Shown here piece after piece: positions 7,980 to 17,875 of a stretch of DNA of 64,000 bases. Source of the DNA: Paracoccaceae bacterium (GTDB lineage: Bacteria; Pseudomonadota; Alphaproteobacteria; Rhodobacterales; Rhodobacteraceae). The stretch spans positions 186,001 to 250,000 of the forward strand of contig SDAL01000004.1 in assembly GCA_004153385.1 (NCBI GenBank), written 5' to 3'. Position numbers and translations under genes: made by a program. Positions within the stretch are counted from its first letter, which is position 1. Every line of letters starts with the position of its first letter. The notes under the pieces were generated by a model that did not search any database, was not told the DNA's origin, and saw nothing but the letters and a program-made list of their open reading frames with translations.

Positions 7980-9389
7980 ATGGCGGATTTGACATGCGAC
8001 GTGGCAGTGATCGGTGCAGGCACAGCCGGAATTGCCGCCGAACGATCGGCACGTAAGAACGGCGCGAAAACCCTGCTGATTGATCCGTATTTTGCCGGAA
8101 CGGTCTGCGCAAGCGTGGGCTGCATGCCATCAAAACTACTGATCGCCGCCGCCCACGCGGCCCATAGCGTTCGTCAGGCGCCGCAATTCGGCGTGCATTC
8201 AAACGCACCCGATATCAATGGCAGACAGGTCATGGACCGTGTGCGCACCTATCGCGACCAGTTTGTTCAGGGCACCAAGGACGGTTTCGAGGCGCTGCCC
8301 GACGGCGTGGCCATCAAGGCACGCGCCAGATTCACCGGCCCGACTACACTGGAACTGGATGACGGCCGCCGTGTAAACGCACGCGCCATAATCATCGCCA
8401 CAGGCTCTGCCCCGATGGTGCCGGAACCGTTTCAGGATCTGGGCCCGCGCGTTCTAACCAACCAGACCGTGTTCGAGCTGGAAACACTGCCGCGTCGTCT
8501 GGCCGTTATCGGTGGTGGCCCCATCGGGCTGGAACTGGCGCAAGCAATGGGACGTCTTGATGTGGACACGCATCTTTTCGATCACGACACCCGCTTGGGC
8601 AAGGTCCGCTGTGACGCGGTGCACGCCGCGCTTCATACAGCCGTGTCGCGCGATGTTACGCTACATCTGGGTACAGACATTGTGCCACAGGCCGCAACCG
8701 ATGCGATCCACCTTAGCTGGACGGGGGCGCAAACCGGCGCGCAGGACTTCGATTATGTGCTTTTGGCCACGGGCCGTCCGCCACAGCTTGCTGGACTTGA
8801 TCTGGGCGCAAGCGGTCTGGATCTGGACGATCACGGCACGCCCGTGTTCGATCCCCACACCCTTCAATGCGGCGACGCGCCCGTCTTTATTGCGGGCGAC
8901 GCCAACGCCCACACCCCGATCCTGCACGAAGCCTCTAACGAGGGGGCAATTGCTGGGCGCAATGCGGTGGCCTACCCCGCCTCTATCCCGTCACAACGCA
9001 GCGTGCCGTTTTCGATGATCTTCACGGACCCGCCCGTTGTGACATTGGGCGCCAGCATGGAAGACAGTGTGGTCACCGGCGTATCGGATTACAGCAATCA
9101 GGGCCGTGCCAAGGTCGAGGCCGTGAACGAAGGCACCGTACGACTGCATGCAGCCGCCCCCGAAGGACGGCTGGTGGGCGCGGATCTGTGCTGCCCCGGT
9201 GGCGAGCATCTGGGCCACCTTCTGGCATGGGCCATCATGCAACGCATGACGGCAAGCGATCTTTTGTCGATGCCCTTTTATCACCCCACTTTGGAGGAAG
9301 GGTTGCGCAATGCCCTGCGCGATATCTGCCACGCCACCCCCATCCCCCTGCCCGGCGATCATGACGAACAAGGGCCGCCCGGAACCTGA
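7980..9389 (+). CDS. Class I pyridine nucleotide-disulfide oxidoreductase (dihydrolipoamide-dehydrogenase-like)
   Basis: This FAD/NAD(P)H flavoenzyme has the redox-active disulfide in GTVCASVGCMPSK (C43, C48). The FAD motif is AVIGAGTAGIAAE (residues 9-21). A second nucleotide motif, AVIGGGPIGLELAQAMG, lies near residue 177, and the FAD segment VFIAGDAN follows. The C-terminal dimerisation domain ends with FYHPTLEEGLRNAL, giving the His-Glu dyad. At 469 residues it fits the family. It is not beside any 2-oxoacid dehydrogenase subunits, so it is probably an orphan reductase rather than the E3 of a specific complex. GGAAAGG precedes the ATG. Confidence 0.82.
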   Translation: MADLTCDVAVIGAGTAGIAAERSARKNGAKTLLIDPYFAGTVCASVGCMPSKLLIAAAHAAHSVRQAPQFGVHSNAPDINGRQVMDRVRTYRDQFVQGTKDGFEALPDGVAIKARARFTGPTTLELDDGRRVNARAIIIATGSAPMVPEPFQDLGPRVLTNQTVFELETLPRRLAVIGGGPIGLELAQAMGRLDVDTHLFDHDTRLGKVRCDAVHAALHTAVSRDVTLHLGTDIVPQAATDAIHLSWTGAQTGAQDFDYVLLATGRPPQLAGLDLGASGLDLDDHGTPVFDPHTLQCGDAPVFIAGDANAHTPILHEASNEGAIAGRNAVAYPASIPSQRSVPFSMIFTDPPVVTLGASMEDSVVTGVSDYSNQGRAKVEAVNEGTVRLHAAAPEGRLVGADLCCPGGEHLGHLLAWAIMQRMTASDLLSMPFYHPTLEEGLRNALRDICHATPIPLPGDHDEQGPPGT

Positions 9390-9542
9390 GCGCGACATCC
9401 GGTGTGACGCAATGGCCCGTCAGGACAGCGCGGCAACTGACCCGTGTAGGGAACTATCCGGGCAGTGGCGCATTGCCTCTTCACATATTCGGCAACGCAC
9501 TATCTGCCGGGATCCCCTGTCACCCCGAGCTGGAGCCAATTT

Positions 9543-10445
9543 ATGCCCACCGCACGCACCAACACCCATTCAAACGACCGGTCGAAGATACTCGACAGTA
9601 TCGACCCGAAGGATTTCGTCTGGGCCGTGCCGATCATGCGCGCAGGCTATTCCGGCAGGGGGCTGGTGTATCTGACCATTGCCGGCGTGTCGCTGTGGTC
9701 GATCATCAACGGTGGCGAGGCCGAGGGCACATCGGATGCAATGGCGCGGTTGTCTGGCGGTTGGGGGGCCATGGTCGTGGGGCTGATTGCCTTGGGAATG
9801 CTGGCCTATGCGATCTGGCGCGCAGTGGATTGCCTGTGGGATCTCGAAGCCTACGGCAACGGGGCCAAGGGGATGATCGCGCGCGCAGGTATGCTGGTAA
9901 CAGGTGCGATCCATCTGGCAATTGGCGTGCTGGCAGTGATGCTTCTGATCGGGATGCGCGCCGCGGCAAGCGGTGGGGGCGGCGGCGGCTTCCTGCAACA
10001 GGCCATGCAAAACCCTGCGGGACGCTGGGCGCTTGGCATTGCGGGTGCCGGCACGATTATTGCTGGCGGCTTTTACCTGTATAAAGCCGTGGCCGAGAAA
10101 TACCTCGACCATCTGAAGGCGAACCATTTCACCATGCACTGGAACCTGCTTTTGAAAATCGGGCTTGGGGCGCAGGGCGTCGTGGTCGCGATTATCGGGC
10201 TTTTGATGATCTATGCTGCGCGCAGCGCCAACAGCTCGCAAGCAGGGGGCATGGGGTCTGCGTTCGACTGGCTGCAAGGTCAGGCCCACGGGCGTGCTTT
10301 GGTGGTGGCGCTATGTCTTGGTCTGTTCGGATTCGCGGTATTTTGTTTTGTAAATGCGGCTTACCGTATTGTTCCCAAAGCGCGCGAGGACGGGATCGAG
10401 ACCCTTGGGGCCAAGCTGAAAGAGAAATCCCAAGGGCTGAGCTGA
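9543..10445 (+). CDS. DUF1206 integral membrane protein
   Basis: About six transmembrane helices are arranged as three two-helix repeats, each opening with an R-x-G-x-x-x-RG-like element (MRAGYSGRGLVY, ARAGMLVTGAIH, LKIGLGAQGVVV). This is the pattern of DUF1206 proteins. A poly-Gly stretch lies at about 142-147. The ATG at 9543 has GGAG seven bases upstream and was preferred over an upstream in-frame start at 9465. The stop is three bases before the MscS gene, so the two are likely co-transcribed. The biochemical role is unknown; the pairing with a mechanosensitive channel suggests an envelope function. Confidence 0.8.
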   Translation: MPTARTNTHSNDRSKILDSIDPKDFVWAVPIMRAGYSGRGLVYLTIAGVSLWSIINGGEAEGTSDAMARLSGGWGAMVVGLIALGMLAYAIWRAVDCLWDLEAYGNGAKGMIARAGMLVTGAIHLAIGVLAVMLLIGMRAAASGGGGGGFLQQAMQNPAGRWALGIAGAGTIIAGGFYLYKAVAEKYLDHLKANHFTMHWNLLLKIGLGAQGVVVAIIGLLMIYAARSANSSQAGGMGSAFDWLQGQAHGRALVVALCLGLFGFAVFCFVNAAYRIVPKAREDGIETLGAKLKEKSQGLS

Positions 10446-10448
10446 CCT

Positions 10449-12161
10449 ATGGACCTCACGACTTATCGCGCGCGCCGTGGCCCTTGGGGCGGGGCGGCCG
10501 CGGCGATCGCGATACTGGCGTTCATGACAGGGATGTGGTTGCTTGCAGCAGCCGCATCCCCGGCATTTGCGCAATCCGAAGATACACCCTCTTGGTACGA
10601 GGTCGACGAGCTTAATCAGGGATTGGGTCCGGCCCCCGAGGATATCGACCGGATGACGCCGCGCTCCACGCTGGAGAGCTTCCTGATTCAAGCCAAAAGC
10701 GGGGATATGGAATCCGCGGCCCATATGCTGGACCTGTCCGCGATCGAGCCCGACCAACAGCGCGAACGCGGCAAGGATCTGGCGCAGGATTTCCTGACTG
10801 TTCTGGAACGCAAGATCGTTGTGGACTGGTATGCGCTGCGTGACAGGCCCGACGGGTTGGACGCGCGGGCAGGCTCGGATACGGCCATGGCAGGAAAGCC
10901 CCGCCGCTCGATCCTGCTGTGGTATGTGGATGTAGGCGACAAACCCGTGCCGATCCGCATCAACCGGATCAAGGCAGGCGATCAGGATCCGGTGTGGGTT
11001 GTATCGCAGCAAACAATCAATGATCTGCCCGCCATGGGCGAGGCCTATGGCCCGTCCAAGCTCGAACAGATGCTGCCCGGCGTGTTGCACCGCAATGCGT
11101 TCTGGGGCCTGCGCTGGTGGGAGGTGCTCAGCCTTCCGCTGGCAATCCTGTTTACCGGCCTGATCGGCGCACTGGCCCACAAGACGATGTCGCGCGGAAT
11201 GGGGCGCAGCCGCCGCACCGCACCGGATTCGATCCTTGTGGCCGCGCGGGGGCCGGTTGTGTTGCTGGTTATGACGCTTGCAATGGCGCTGATCACCAGC
11301 AAGTTGTTCATCTTCTCAGGGCGGATCGATACGGTACTGTCGCCGCTGATCGTCATGGGCATTGTGGTGTCCATCCTGTGGATCGTGGTGAACATCGCCG
11401 ATGCCATCCTTGAGCGGCTGGTTTCGTTCGACGGGGCCGAGCTGGGCGCGATCGGCGAAGGCCAGGAGGTGCGGCGCGCCTTGGCCACCCGCATTTCGGC
11501 GCTGCGTCGCGGCGCGATCGTGATCATCGCGATGATCGGCACCGGCATCGTGCTGAACGAGGCCAGCGTCATGCAATCGCTGGGTATTTCGCTTCTGGCC
11601 TCTGCCGGAACGCTGACCATTCTGGCGGCCTTCGCGGCGCGCAATATTCTGGCCAACATTATGGCATCGTTGCAGATCTCGATGAACCAGTCGGCGCGCA
11701 TCGGCGACAAGGTGATGTATCAGGGCTATGTCTGCTCGGTCGAGCGAATCAATTTCACCTTTGTCCAGCTGCGCGTGTGGACCGGCAAACGCCTTGTGGT
11801 GCCGGTGGTGGATTTCGTGGCCGAGCCGTTCGAGAACTGGACGATGCAGGAGCATGCGACCCTGTTCGAGGTGATGCTGCGCCTTGATCACCGCGCCGAT
11901 GTCACGCCTTTGCGCGACCTTTACAACCGCATGCTGGACGAAATGGATCAGGAGATCGATCCCGAAAGCCGCGGTGTATATGTGACCGAACATGACGTGT
12001 TCGGCCAACAGGTGCTGTTCATGGTGCCTTCCGAAGATCCCAACACAGGCTGGGCACTGGCGTGCGAGTTTCGCGAGACCCTTCTGGCCGAGGCGCGCAA
12101 GATCGATTCAGAGGCAACGCCGATCTTTCCACGCACGGAGGCGGCGGCAACCGTCGGCTAA
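10449..12161 (+). CDS. MscS-family mechanosensitive channel with periplasmic N-terminal domain
   Basis: This is a large (570-residue) MscS-type channel. A signal peptide (about 1-41, ending ASPAFA) precedes a periplasmic region of about 150 residues. Several membrane helices then lead to the pore-lining TM3 (SLGISLLASAGTLTILAAFAARNILANIMASLQI) and the beta domain with GDKVMYQGYVCSVERINFTFVQLRVWTGKRLVVP. The channel should open under membrane tension and release solutes. It is coupled to the DUF1206 gene (3-base gap). Confidence 0.87.
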   Translation: MDLTTYRARRGPWGGAAAAIAILAFMTGMWLLAAAASPAFAQSEDTPSWYEVDELNQGLGPAPEDIDRMTPRSTLESFLIQAKSGDMESAAHMLDLSAIEPDQQRERGKDLAQDFLTVLERKIVVDWYALRDRPDGLDARAGSDTAMAGKPRRSILLWYVDVGDKPVPIRINRIKAGDQDPVWVVSQQTINDLPAMGEAYGPSKLEQMLPGVLHRNAFWGLRWWEVLSLPLAILFTGLIGALAHKTMSRGMGRSRRTAPDSILVAARGPVVLLVMTLAMALITSKLFIFSGRIDTVLSPLIVMGIVVSILWIVVNIADAILERLVSFDGAELGAIGEGQEVRRALATRISALRRGAIVIIAMIGTGIVLNEASVMQSLGISLLASAGTLTILAAFAARNILANIMASLQISMNQSARIGDKVMYQGYVCSVERINFTFVQLRVWTGKRLVVPVVDFVAEPFENWTMQEHATLFEVMLRLDHRADVTPLRDLYNRMLDEMDQEIDPESRGVYVTEHDVFGQQVLFMVPSEDPNTGWALACEFRETLLAEARKIDSEATPIFPRTEAAATVG

Positions 12162-12170
12162 TGGGCCTTC

Positions 12171-12202
12171 GCGCGCGCCGCCCTTCGCGGGCTGGCGCGC
12201 GC
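12171..12202. terminator. GC-rich hairpin between convergent mscS and queE
   Basis: The stem GCGCGCGCC-GCCC pairs with GGGC-(T)-GGCGCGCGC around a TTCGC loop. No T-run follows on either side, so it is either a weak bidirectional terminator or a Rho-assisted one. It sits between the 3' ends of two convergent genes. Confidence 0.4.
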
Positions 12203-12222
12203 GGGTTCGGTTTCACAGCCGG

Positions 12223-12930
12223 TCAGACACCGCGCTGGTTGCCCCAGATCATCACATGCAGTTGCGGCAGAACACGTGGACGGAACCACTGGTCTGCCAT
12301 GATCATATCCACCAGCCAACGCAGGCGGGCGCTGGCCTGATCCAGATCGACAGGCATGTCCGGATCAACCTCGGGATTTCCCGGTTGCAGATAAAGCGGC
12401 AGATCGGGAAAGCGGGCGGCCACATCGCGTGCCCAGAGGTAATCTTCACGATCAAACACCACGATTTTCATGACCACCTGCGGCGCGGCGCCTGCCGCGG
12501 CGATACAGGCCGCAAACTTGTCCCAATCGGGACGCTCGGTGCTGGACGGCGGCTTGGGGCTCAACACCAGTGTAGACAGATCCGCAAACCATGGGCGCGC
12601 GACCGAGCCTTGGGTCTCGCAGGCGAAATCATAGCCCGCCTGCCGCCCCAGCGCGATCACAGGCCCGAAATCCTGAATGGCCGGATTGCCCCCCGAGATA
12701 GAAACGGTCACCGGCTGCCCGCCCGACAGGTGCGCAACCTTGTCCCACACGGCCTGCGGCGACATCGGCACCCATTCGGCCCGATGGGCCGGATCGACCG
12801 CATGCAGGCTGTCACACCAGACGCAGCGGTAATCGCACCCGCCTGCACGGATGAAGACGGTCGGCGCACCGATCAGCGCACCCTCGCCCTGAATGGTCGG
12901 CCCGAAAATTTCGGATATACGCAAACTCAT
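12223..12930 (-). CDS. queE: 7-carboxy-7-deazaguanine synthase QueE
   Basis: QueE is the radical-SAM enzyme that converts 6-carboxy-tetrahydropterin to 7-carboxy-7-deazaguanine in queuosine/preQ0 synthesis. The cluster-binding motif is [11 protein letters not shown] (CX3CX2C). [12 protein letters not shown] at the N-terminus and SISGGNP are family signatures. The start at 12930 ([11 protein letters not shown]) overlaps the queD stop as ATGA. At 235 residues it is typical. It is the last gene of the leftward queC-queD-queE operon. Confidence 0.95.
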   Translation of the reverse strand: MSLRISEIFGPTIQGEGALIGAPTVFIRAGGCDYRCVWCDSLHAVDPAHRAEWVPMSPQAVWDKVAHLSGGQPVTVSISGGNPAIQDFGPVIALGRQAGYDFACETQGSVARPWFADLSTLVLSPKPPSSTERPDWDKFAACIAAAGAAPQVVMKIVVFDREDYLWARDVAARFPDLPLYLQPGNPEVDPDMPVDLDQASARLRWLVDMIMADQWFRPRVLPQLHVMIWGNQRGV

Positions 12931-13280
12931 GGCCGGTATTCCGCCCATGTCTTCGGGGTCTCCGACACCTGCACGCTGGATGTCTCGGGCCAGCGCGCAT
13001 GGCACCACTCGTAGAAGTGGCGCGCCAGATGTTCGGCGGTAGAGGCGCCTTCCAGAACATCGTTCAGATGGCGGTGGTCGAAGTGCCCGTCGATATAGGC
13101 CTTGAGGGGCGCAAGCTCGTGGTAATCGCGCACAAAGCCATCGGCGTTCAGGCAGGGCGAGGCCAGCTCCACCACAACGATATAATTATGACCGTGCAAT
13201 CTGGCGCATTGATGATCGTGCGGCAGGTGGGTGAGCTGATGGGAGGCGGAGAAATGGAACTCTTTGCGGATACGGAACAT
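12927..13280 (-). CDS. queD: 6-carboxy-5,6,7,8-tetrahydropterin synthase QueD
   Basis: QueD converts 7,8-dihydroneopterin triphosphate to 6-carboxy-tetrahydropterin, the step before QueE. The zinc ligands are the histidines in FSASHQL and LHGHNY. The catalytic segment FDHRHLND and the [14 protein letters not shown] motif are present. At 117 residues it is full length. The start codon at 13280 shares its last base with the queC stop (TGATG), and the stop overlaps queE, so the three genes are translationally coupled. Confidence 0.94.
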   Translation of the reverse strand: MFRIRKEFHFSASHQLTHLPHDHQCARLHGHNYIVVVELASPCLNADGFVRDYHELAPLKAYIDGHFDHRHLNDVLEGASTAEHLARHFYEWCHARWPETSSVQVSETPKTWAEYRP

Positions 13281-14014
13281 CACGCACCCGTCCCGTCTGC
13301 ACCCGCGCCGCCCGCTGCCGCCGCCCGCGTGGCCACGGCCTTGCGCCAGTACTCGGGGTCCGCATAGCGGGTGGGATCGTCCACGCCTGCCAGATCGAAG
13401 GCCTCGCGCCGCTCGACACAGGTGCCACAGCGCCCGCATTGCAATGCACCGCCTTTGTAACACGACCATGTTTGCGCAAATGGCGTATCCACTTTTGCAC
13501 CCGCCCGCACGATATCGGCCTTGGTGGCATGCACGAAAGGTGTGCGCAAAGTGACATCGGCATATCCGTCCAAGGCCGCGCGCTGCATCGCATCAAACGC
13601 TTGGGTGAAGGCAGGGCGGCAATCGGGATAAATGAAATGGTCGCCGCCATGTACCGCCGTCGCCACAGCCCCGTCGCCTTGGGCCGCAGCTATGCCATAG
13701 GCGATGGTCAGCATGATCGCATTGCGGTTGGGCACCACGGTCAGCCGCATGCTGTCTTCGGCATAGTGGCCATCGGGCACATCGATATCATCGGTCAGCG
13801 CCGATCCGGTCAGCGCCGCACCGATCGGGCGCATATCGATCACATGATGGGGGACGCCAAGCCGCGTGGCACATGCGGCCGCATAGTCCAGTTCTTTCAG
13901 ATGCCGCTGGCCGTAATCGAACGACACCAGACGCGACAACTCTCCCGCATCGGCCAGCACATGCGCAAGCGACACGGAATCCAATCCGCCAGAGCAGATA
14001 ACGATAGTTTTCAT
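13280..14014 (-). CDS. queC: 7-cyano-7-deazaguanine synthase QueC
   Basis: QueC makes preQ0 from 7-carboxy-7-deazaguanine with ATP and ammonia. The PP-loop is VICSGGLDSVSL near residues 5-16, and the zinc-binding cysteines are in CGRCGTCVERREAF near the C-terminus. The ATG at 14014 has AAGGACT about eight bases upstream. An open frame continues 76 codons further upstream, but that part is made from tandem repeats and is not real N-terminus. It is first in the que operon. queF is not in the window. Confidence 0.95.
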   Translation of the reverse strand: MKTIVICSGGLDSVSLAHVLADAGELSRLVSFDYGQRHLKELDYAAACATRLGVPHHVIDMRPIGAALTGSALTDDIDVPDGHYAEDSMRLTVVPNRNAIMLTIAYGIAAAQGDGAVATAVHGGDHFIYPDCRPAFTQAFDAMQRAALDGYADVTLRTPFVHATKADIVRAGAKVDTPFAQTWSCYKGGALQCGRCGTCVERREAFDLAGVDDPTRYADPEYWRKAVATRAAAAGGAGADGTGA

Positions 14015-14451
14015 ATTTTCAGTCCTTGTTTTGATGACCGGGTAGGCTGCGACCGGTGCGGGGCGGCTGATACGCCAAAGGTTCTGCACTGACAACCGCC
14101 CCGCCCGTGACATCCCTGTGAAGGGGTGCGGGCCTGTGAAGCGGCGCGGGCCCGTGAAGGGGCGCGGGCCTGTGAAGAGGGTGCGGACATGTGATGAAGG
14201 CGGCGGACGCATGGAATGAACTGGCACGCGCGCACAAGTCACCGGCCACCGGCGCGCCCCATGCCCCGCACAACCGGCCCGCGCCGGCCCTGCGACCCGG
14301 TATCAGCTTCGGTATCGGGCTTGGTCCTTTCCATAAGCGCGTAAAATTTTTATGCTCGACAAAACACCACGCCATAACCGCGCCAGAACAAGGGCCGTGC
14401 CGGATCAAGCCTGCGGCCCAAATCGGCACAACCCTCGGACGATAGAGACAC
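14015..14451. other. 437-base intergenic region between queC and the DUF6880 gene
   Basis: This is a divergent gap and presumably carries promoters for both sides. It contains an 18-bp tandem repeat (14113-14185, listed separately). I found no preQ1 riboswitch and no convincing small gene. The remainder is GC-rich sequence without other recognisable structure. Confidence 0.6.
14113..14185. repeat. Four-copy 18-bp tandem repeat upstream of queC
   Basis: Four consecutive units start at 14113, 14131, 14149 and 14167. They share the core GTGAAG(G/C)GG(T/C)GCGGGCC, differ at one to three positions, and the last is 19 bases long. A decayed fifth copy may follow to about 14205. The block lies 99 to 171 bases upstream of the queC start codon. 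Confidence 0.8.
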
Positions 14452-15888
14452 ATGTCAAAAAAGGCGCTTAACCAGAAAAACCTGATCACACTGGGCCCCG
14501 AGAGGTTGGCGGCCCTGCTGATCGAGGTCACCAAGGGCAATGCCGCAGCACAGCGCAGGTTGCGCATGGAGCTGAGCGCCGGTCAGGGTCATGACGAAAT
14601 CGCCCATGACCTGCGCAAACGATTTGCCGCACTCCGGCAGGCCAAGGGGCGCATTCCACGCAAAACCCGTGGCAGCCTTGGCAAAGAGCTTCATGCAATG
14701 ATCGCCCTGATCGACACGCAGGTCACGCCCGAGGCCCCGTCCGAGGCCTGCGACCTTTTGTGGGCGCTTTTGCATCTGTCTGACGGGATTCTGGCCCGGA
14801 TCGATGATCGTGGCGAGGTTCTGGCCACTGCGTTCGATGCAGCCATTGCAGCACTCGGTCGTGCCTGCGATCTGGCCAAGCCCGCTTCAGCCGATCTGGC
14901 CGCGCAGGTTCTGGAGGCGCAAATCGATGATCTGAGCGGCGTGTTCAACGGGCTTTTGCCCGCCCTCTCGCCCGCGTTGGGGCCACAGGGGCTGGAGGCG
15001 CTGAAGGATCTGGCCCATATCGCCCGAACCACCTCCCCGCCACCACAGGCGCTGGAGCGCTTTCGCGCGCATGGCGCACGCCGCGCCCGCGCCATGGCAG
15101 AGGAGCTGCGCGATCGCCAAACCGGCAAGCTGTTGGCCGATATCGCCGATCTGCAAGGCGATGTGGATGGCTATATCGCACGGTTCAGTGCTGACGAGCT
15201 GACCTCTTTCAAGAATGCGCCCGATGTGGCCATGCGCCTGATCGGGGCCGATCGCGCCACAGAAGCACTGGCGATTTTGGAGGCCGCCCGCACCCGCCAC
15301 AAGACCCGCCGCCAGATCAGCGGCACGCCAGCGCTGGATGCCGCCTATAGCGCCTGCCTGACAGCCCTCGGCAGACGCGACGAGCTTCGCCACTTCCTGT
15401 GGCAGGATTTCGAGACCAGCCTTAATCCCGAGAGCCTGCGCCGCTATCTGGGGATGCTGCCGGAGTTCGATGATATCGAGGTAGAGGAGGACGCCCGTGC
15501 CCTTGCCGCCCGACATCACCGTATCGAAGCCGCCCTGCATTTTTTCATGACATGGCCTGATCTGACAGCGGCCGCGCGGCTGGTAGAGACACGCGGGCGC
15601 GAATTCGACGGCGATGCCTGTGAATTGCTTGCGCCGGCGGCAGAGGCACTGGAACAGGTCGCACCGCTGGCATCTGTGCTTTTACGCAGGGCGATGATTA
15701 CAGACACGCTCGAACATGGTCATACCAAACGCTATCGCGCCGCCGTGGAGCATTTGCAGGCATGTGCGCAGCTGGATGCGCAGATCATCGATTATCAATC
15801 CCATCTCGATCATTTCGATTTTTCGGATCAGTTGCGGCGACAGTTTTCGCATAAAACGGCGTTCTGGCGCAAAGCCAACGCACAATAG
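14452..15888 (+). CDS. DUF6880 family protein of unknown function
   Basis: This 478-residue soluble protein is alpha-helical by composition, with many short Ala/Leu/Arg-rich helices resembling TPR- or HEAT-like solenoids. The N-terminal pattern SKKALNQKNLITLGPERLAALLIEVTKG and a run of basic residues (RRLRMEL, RKRF, KGRIPRKTRG at 61-70) match proteins annotated as DUF6880 in Rhodobacteraceae. No enzyme motif is visible. The gene is monocistronic and divergent from queC. The family name is recalled from the N-terminal signature and is not certain. Confidence 0.7.
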   Translation: MSKKALNQKNLITLGPERLAALLIEVTKGNAAAQRRLRMELSAGQGHDEIAHDLRKRFAALRQAKGRIPRKTRGSLGKELHAMIALIDTQVTPEAPSEACDLLWALLHLSDGILARIDDRGEVLATAFDAAIAALGRACDLAKPASADLAAQVLEAQIDDLSGVFNGLLPALSPALGPQGLEALKDLAHIARTTSPPPQALERFRAHGARRARAMAEELRDRQTGKLLADIADLQGDVDGYIARFSADELTSFKNAPDVAMRLIGADRATEALAILEAARTRHKTRRQISGTPALDAAYSACLTALGRRDELRHFLWQDFETSLNPESLRRYLGMLPEFDDIEVEEDARALAARHHRIEAALHFFMTWPDLTAAARLVETRGREFDGDACELLAPAAEALEQVAPLASVLLRRAMITDTLEHGHTKRYRAAVEHLQACAQLDAQIIDYQSHLDHFDFSDQLRRQFSHKTAFWRKANAQ

Positions 15889-16160
15889 GTCCGTGAAGAT
15901 TGATATCCCGGTGCCGGATCATCCGGACCAACGGCTCAAACCGGGTTTTTCGCCTAAATATTAAGCAAAAAACGCGCACAAACGCAACTCATCCGATATG
16001 GTTCCGCTTTTGCATGCGCTTGTCGGACAATTTAGGCAAGTTTTTGCCGATCAAATTTTAAGGGACTTTGTTTCAGCCGTGAAATCTTTCACATGAAGCC
16101 CACGGCATCCGGTCCCGAAAAGATGCCAACTCAAAAAAACTCAAGTTGAGGATATCGAGC

Positions 16161-16736
16161 GTGAAAGCCGCCCTGATCGACGCATTGCGACGCCCGCTAT
16201 TTTTATGCGCAGCCCTTCTGGCATTGAGCGCGTGCGGCAATACACCGACCGCACATCAAAGCTCGATGAACTTCGCTTCCGCCACACAAAGTCATGCATC
16301 CATGCGCGACGAGGCACGGGTCATGGGCGCGGTCCAGATTGCCCAGACGATGCGCAGCAAAGGTCAGCGCGTGTGGTGTGTTCCGTTTGCGCGTAATGCC
16401 AGCGGTGTGAACATTCGTGGAAATGCGGGCACGTGGTGGCGCAAAACAGGCTCGCTTTACCGTCAGTCTCATACGCCCATTCCCGGCTCTGTGATGGTGT
16501 TCAAATCGACCAGAAGTATGCCGATGGGCCATGTTGCCGTCGTCTCGAAACAGATCTCGCCGCGCAAAATCCTGATCGATCATGCCAACTGGAAGCGCAA
16601 TCAGGTATCGCTCGGCATGGAAGTGATCGATGTCTCGGAAAAGAACGACTGGTCGGCAGTTCGTGTCAAAAGCACGCCCGCAGCTTATGGCAGCGTCTAT
16701 CCCGTCCACGGGTTTATCGCAGCCGCGCGCGGCTGA
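16161..16736 (+). CDS. CHAP-domain lipoprotein (putative peptidoglycan amidase/endopeptidase)
   Basis: A short signal peptide ends in the lipobox LSACG (cysteine near residue 25), so the protein is lipid-anchored in the envelope. The CHAP/NlpC-like core has a candidate nucleophile in RVWCVPFARN, the histidine in MPMGHVAVV and a polar residue in LIDHANW, giving a plausible Cys-His-Asn/Asp triad. It probably cleaves peptidoglycan cross-links. A GTG start at 16161 with GAGG nine bases upstream was chosen over an upstream in-frame TTG at 16146. It is 191 residues long and monocistronic. Confidence 0.78.
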   Translation: MKAALIDALRRPLFLCAALLALSACGNTPTAHQSSMNFASATQSHASMRDEARVMGAVQIAQTMRSKGQRVWCVPFARNASGVNIRGNAGTWWRKTGSLYRQSHTPIPGSVMVFKSTRSMPMGHVAVVSKQISPRKILIDHANWKRNQVSLGMEVIDVSEKNDWSAVRVKSTPAAYGSVYPVHGFIAAARG

Positions 16737-16803
16737 TCCAAAACCGTTCCATCCATCCCGGATATAGGCCCGCGCGCCGTCACCAACGGCACGCCGGGCG
16801 TGA

Positions 16804-17616
16804 TCAGGCCGCCTCGAATGTGATGCCCCGACGCAGGAACTGGGTCGCATGGGCAGAAACGTTCTTCGGCTCCCCCGTCGTCAAAAAGCGTCCCTCGGTC
16901 CCCGATCCCATGAATTCGGGATGACGTTTGAGATAATCCTCCAGCGCCGCCGCCACCAGATCGGGCTGGGAGTACACCTTGACCTCCGGCCCAAGCGCCG
17001 CACGGAAGGCTTTTTCCATCAGCGGATAATGCGTACAGCCCAGAATCGCTGCATCGGGGCGGGGCATCCGTCGCAACAGCGCCTCGACATGGGAGCGGGT
17101 GAGGGCCTCTGCCAGAATCTCGTCGCCATCCTCGATTGCGTCCACCAGACCACCGCAGGGTTGCGCCTCGACATCCACACCGATGGCACGGAACGCAAGC
17201 TCGCGCTGGAAGGCACGGCTGGCCACAGTGGCAGGGGTGGCAAACAATGCGACATGCTTGACCGAAACTTCGCGGGGGGGCGTATTGTCGCCCCAATGGC
17301 GTTCGGTCAGGGATTCAATCAACGGCACAAATACGCCCAGCACACGCTTGTCTTTGGGCAGCCAGCGCTCCTGCATGCGGCGCAAAGCGGCGGCAGAGGC
17401 GGTATTGCAGGCCAAAATGACCAGATCGCAGCCTTCATCCCATAACCGCTCTACCGCGCGGGTGGTCAGCTGGTAGATATCATCGGCATCGCGAACGCCA
17501 TAGGGCGCATTGGCATTATCCCCCAGATAGACAAAGGGCACCTGTGGCAAGCGGCGCGCCACGGCGTCGAACACGGTCAAGCCACCCAAGCCACTATCAA
17601 ACACACCGACCGCCAT
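16804..17616 (-). CDS. murI: Glutamate racemase MurI
   Basis: MurI interconverts L- and D-glutamate to supply D-Glu for peptidoglycan. The two catalytic cysteines are in [12 protein letters not shown] and GCTHYPLM. The N-terminal [12 protein letters not shown] and [11 protein letters not shown] are signatures of the family. GGAGAAG lies just upstream of the ATG at 17616, so this start is preferred over one at 17634. At 270 residues it is typical. It is convergent with the CHAP lipoprotein gene; both act on cell wall, though no operon link exists. Confidence 0.95.
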   Translation of the reverse strand: MAVGVFDSGLGGLTVFDAVARRLPQVPFVYLGDNANAPYGVRDADDIYQLTTRAVERLWDEGCDLVILACNTASAAALRRMQERWLPKDKRVLGVFVPLIESLTERHWGDNTPPREVSVKHVALFATPATVASRAFQRELAFRAIGVDVEAQPCGGLVDAIEDGDEILAEALTRSHVEALLRRMPRPDAAILGCTHYPLMEKAFRAALGPEVKVYSQPDLVAAALEDYLKRHPEFMGSGTEGRFLTTGEPKNVSAHATQFLRRGITFEAA

Positions 17617-17875
17617 TGTCTTCTCCTTGTCCATCGTGCTTCGCGCGGCACCCGTGCGCCGTACGGGGGCACGCTGCCATGTTCATATGTCTGGCGCGAC
17701 CATGTTGAAAGTAGCAATTTTATTCACCATCGCCCGCCCAGAGTATGCGTGACCGTGGGGAGATAGTCACGGCTGCGCGACCATCTGGAAAACTCTCCCG
17801 AAACCCTTTGTGGATTGGCGCGCTTCGCGGTAGATACATACCCGATATGCGCCTAGAGAAAGACAGGATTAAAGT

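Noticed and set aside
14015-14110. preQ1 riboswitch before queC
   Set aside because: No preQ1-I or preQ1-II fold could be drawn by eye in the leader.
14113-14185. Possible CRISPR array
   Set aside because: Units are directly abutting 18-mers without spacers and no cas genes are near.
14019-14567. 182-codon leftward frame upstream of queC
   Set aside because: Its repetitive part is produced by the 18-bp tandem repeat and it overlaps the DUF6880 start; no ribosome site.
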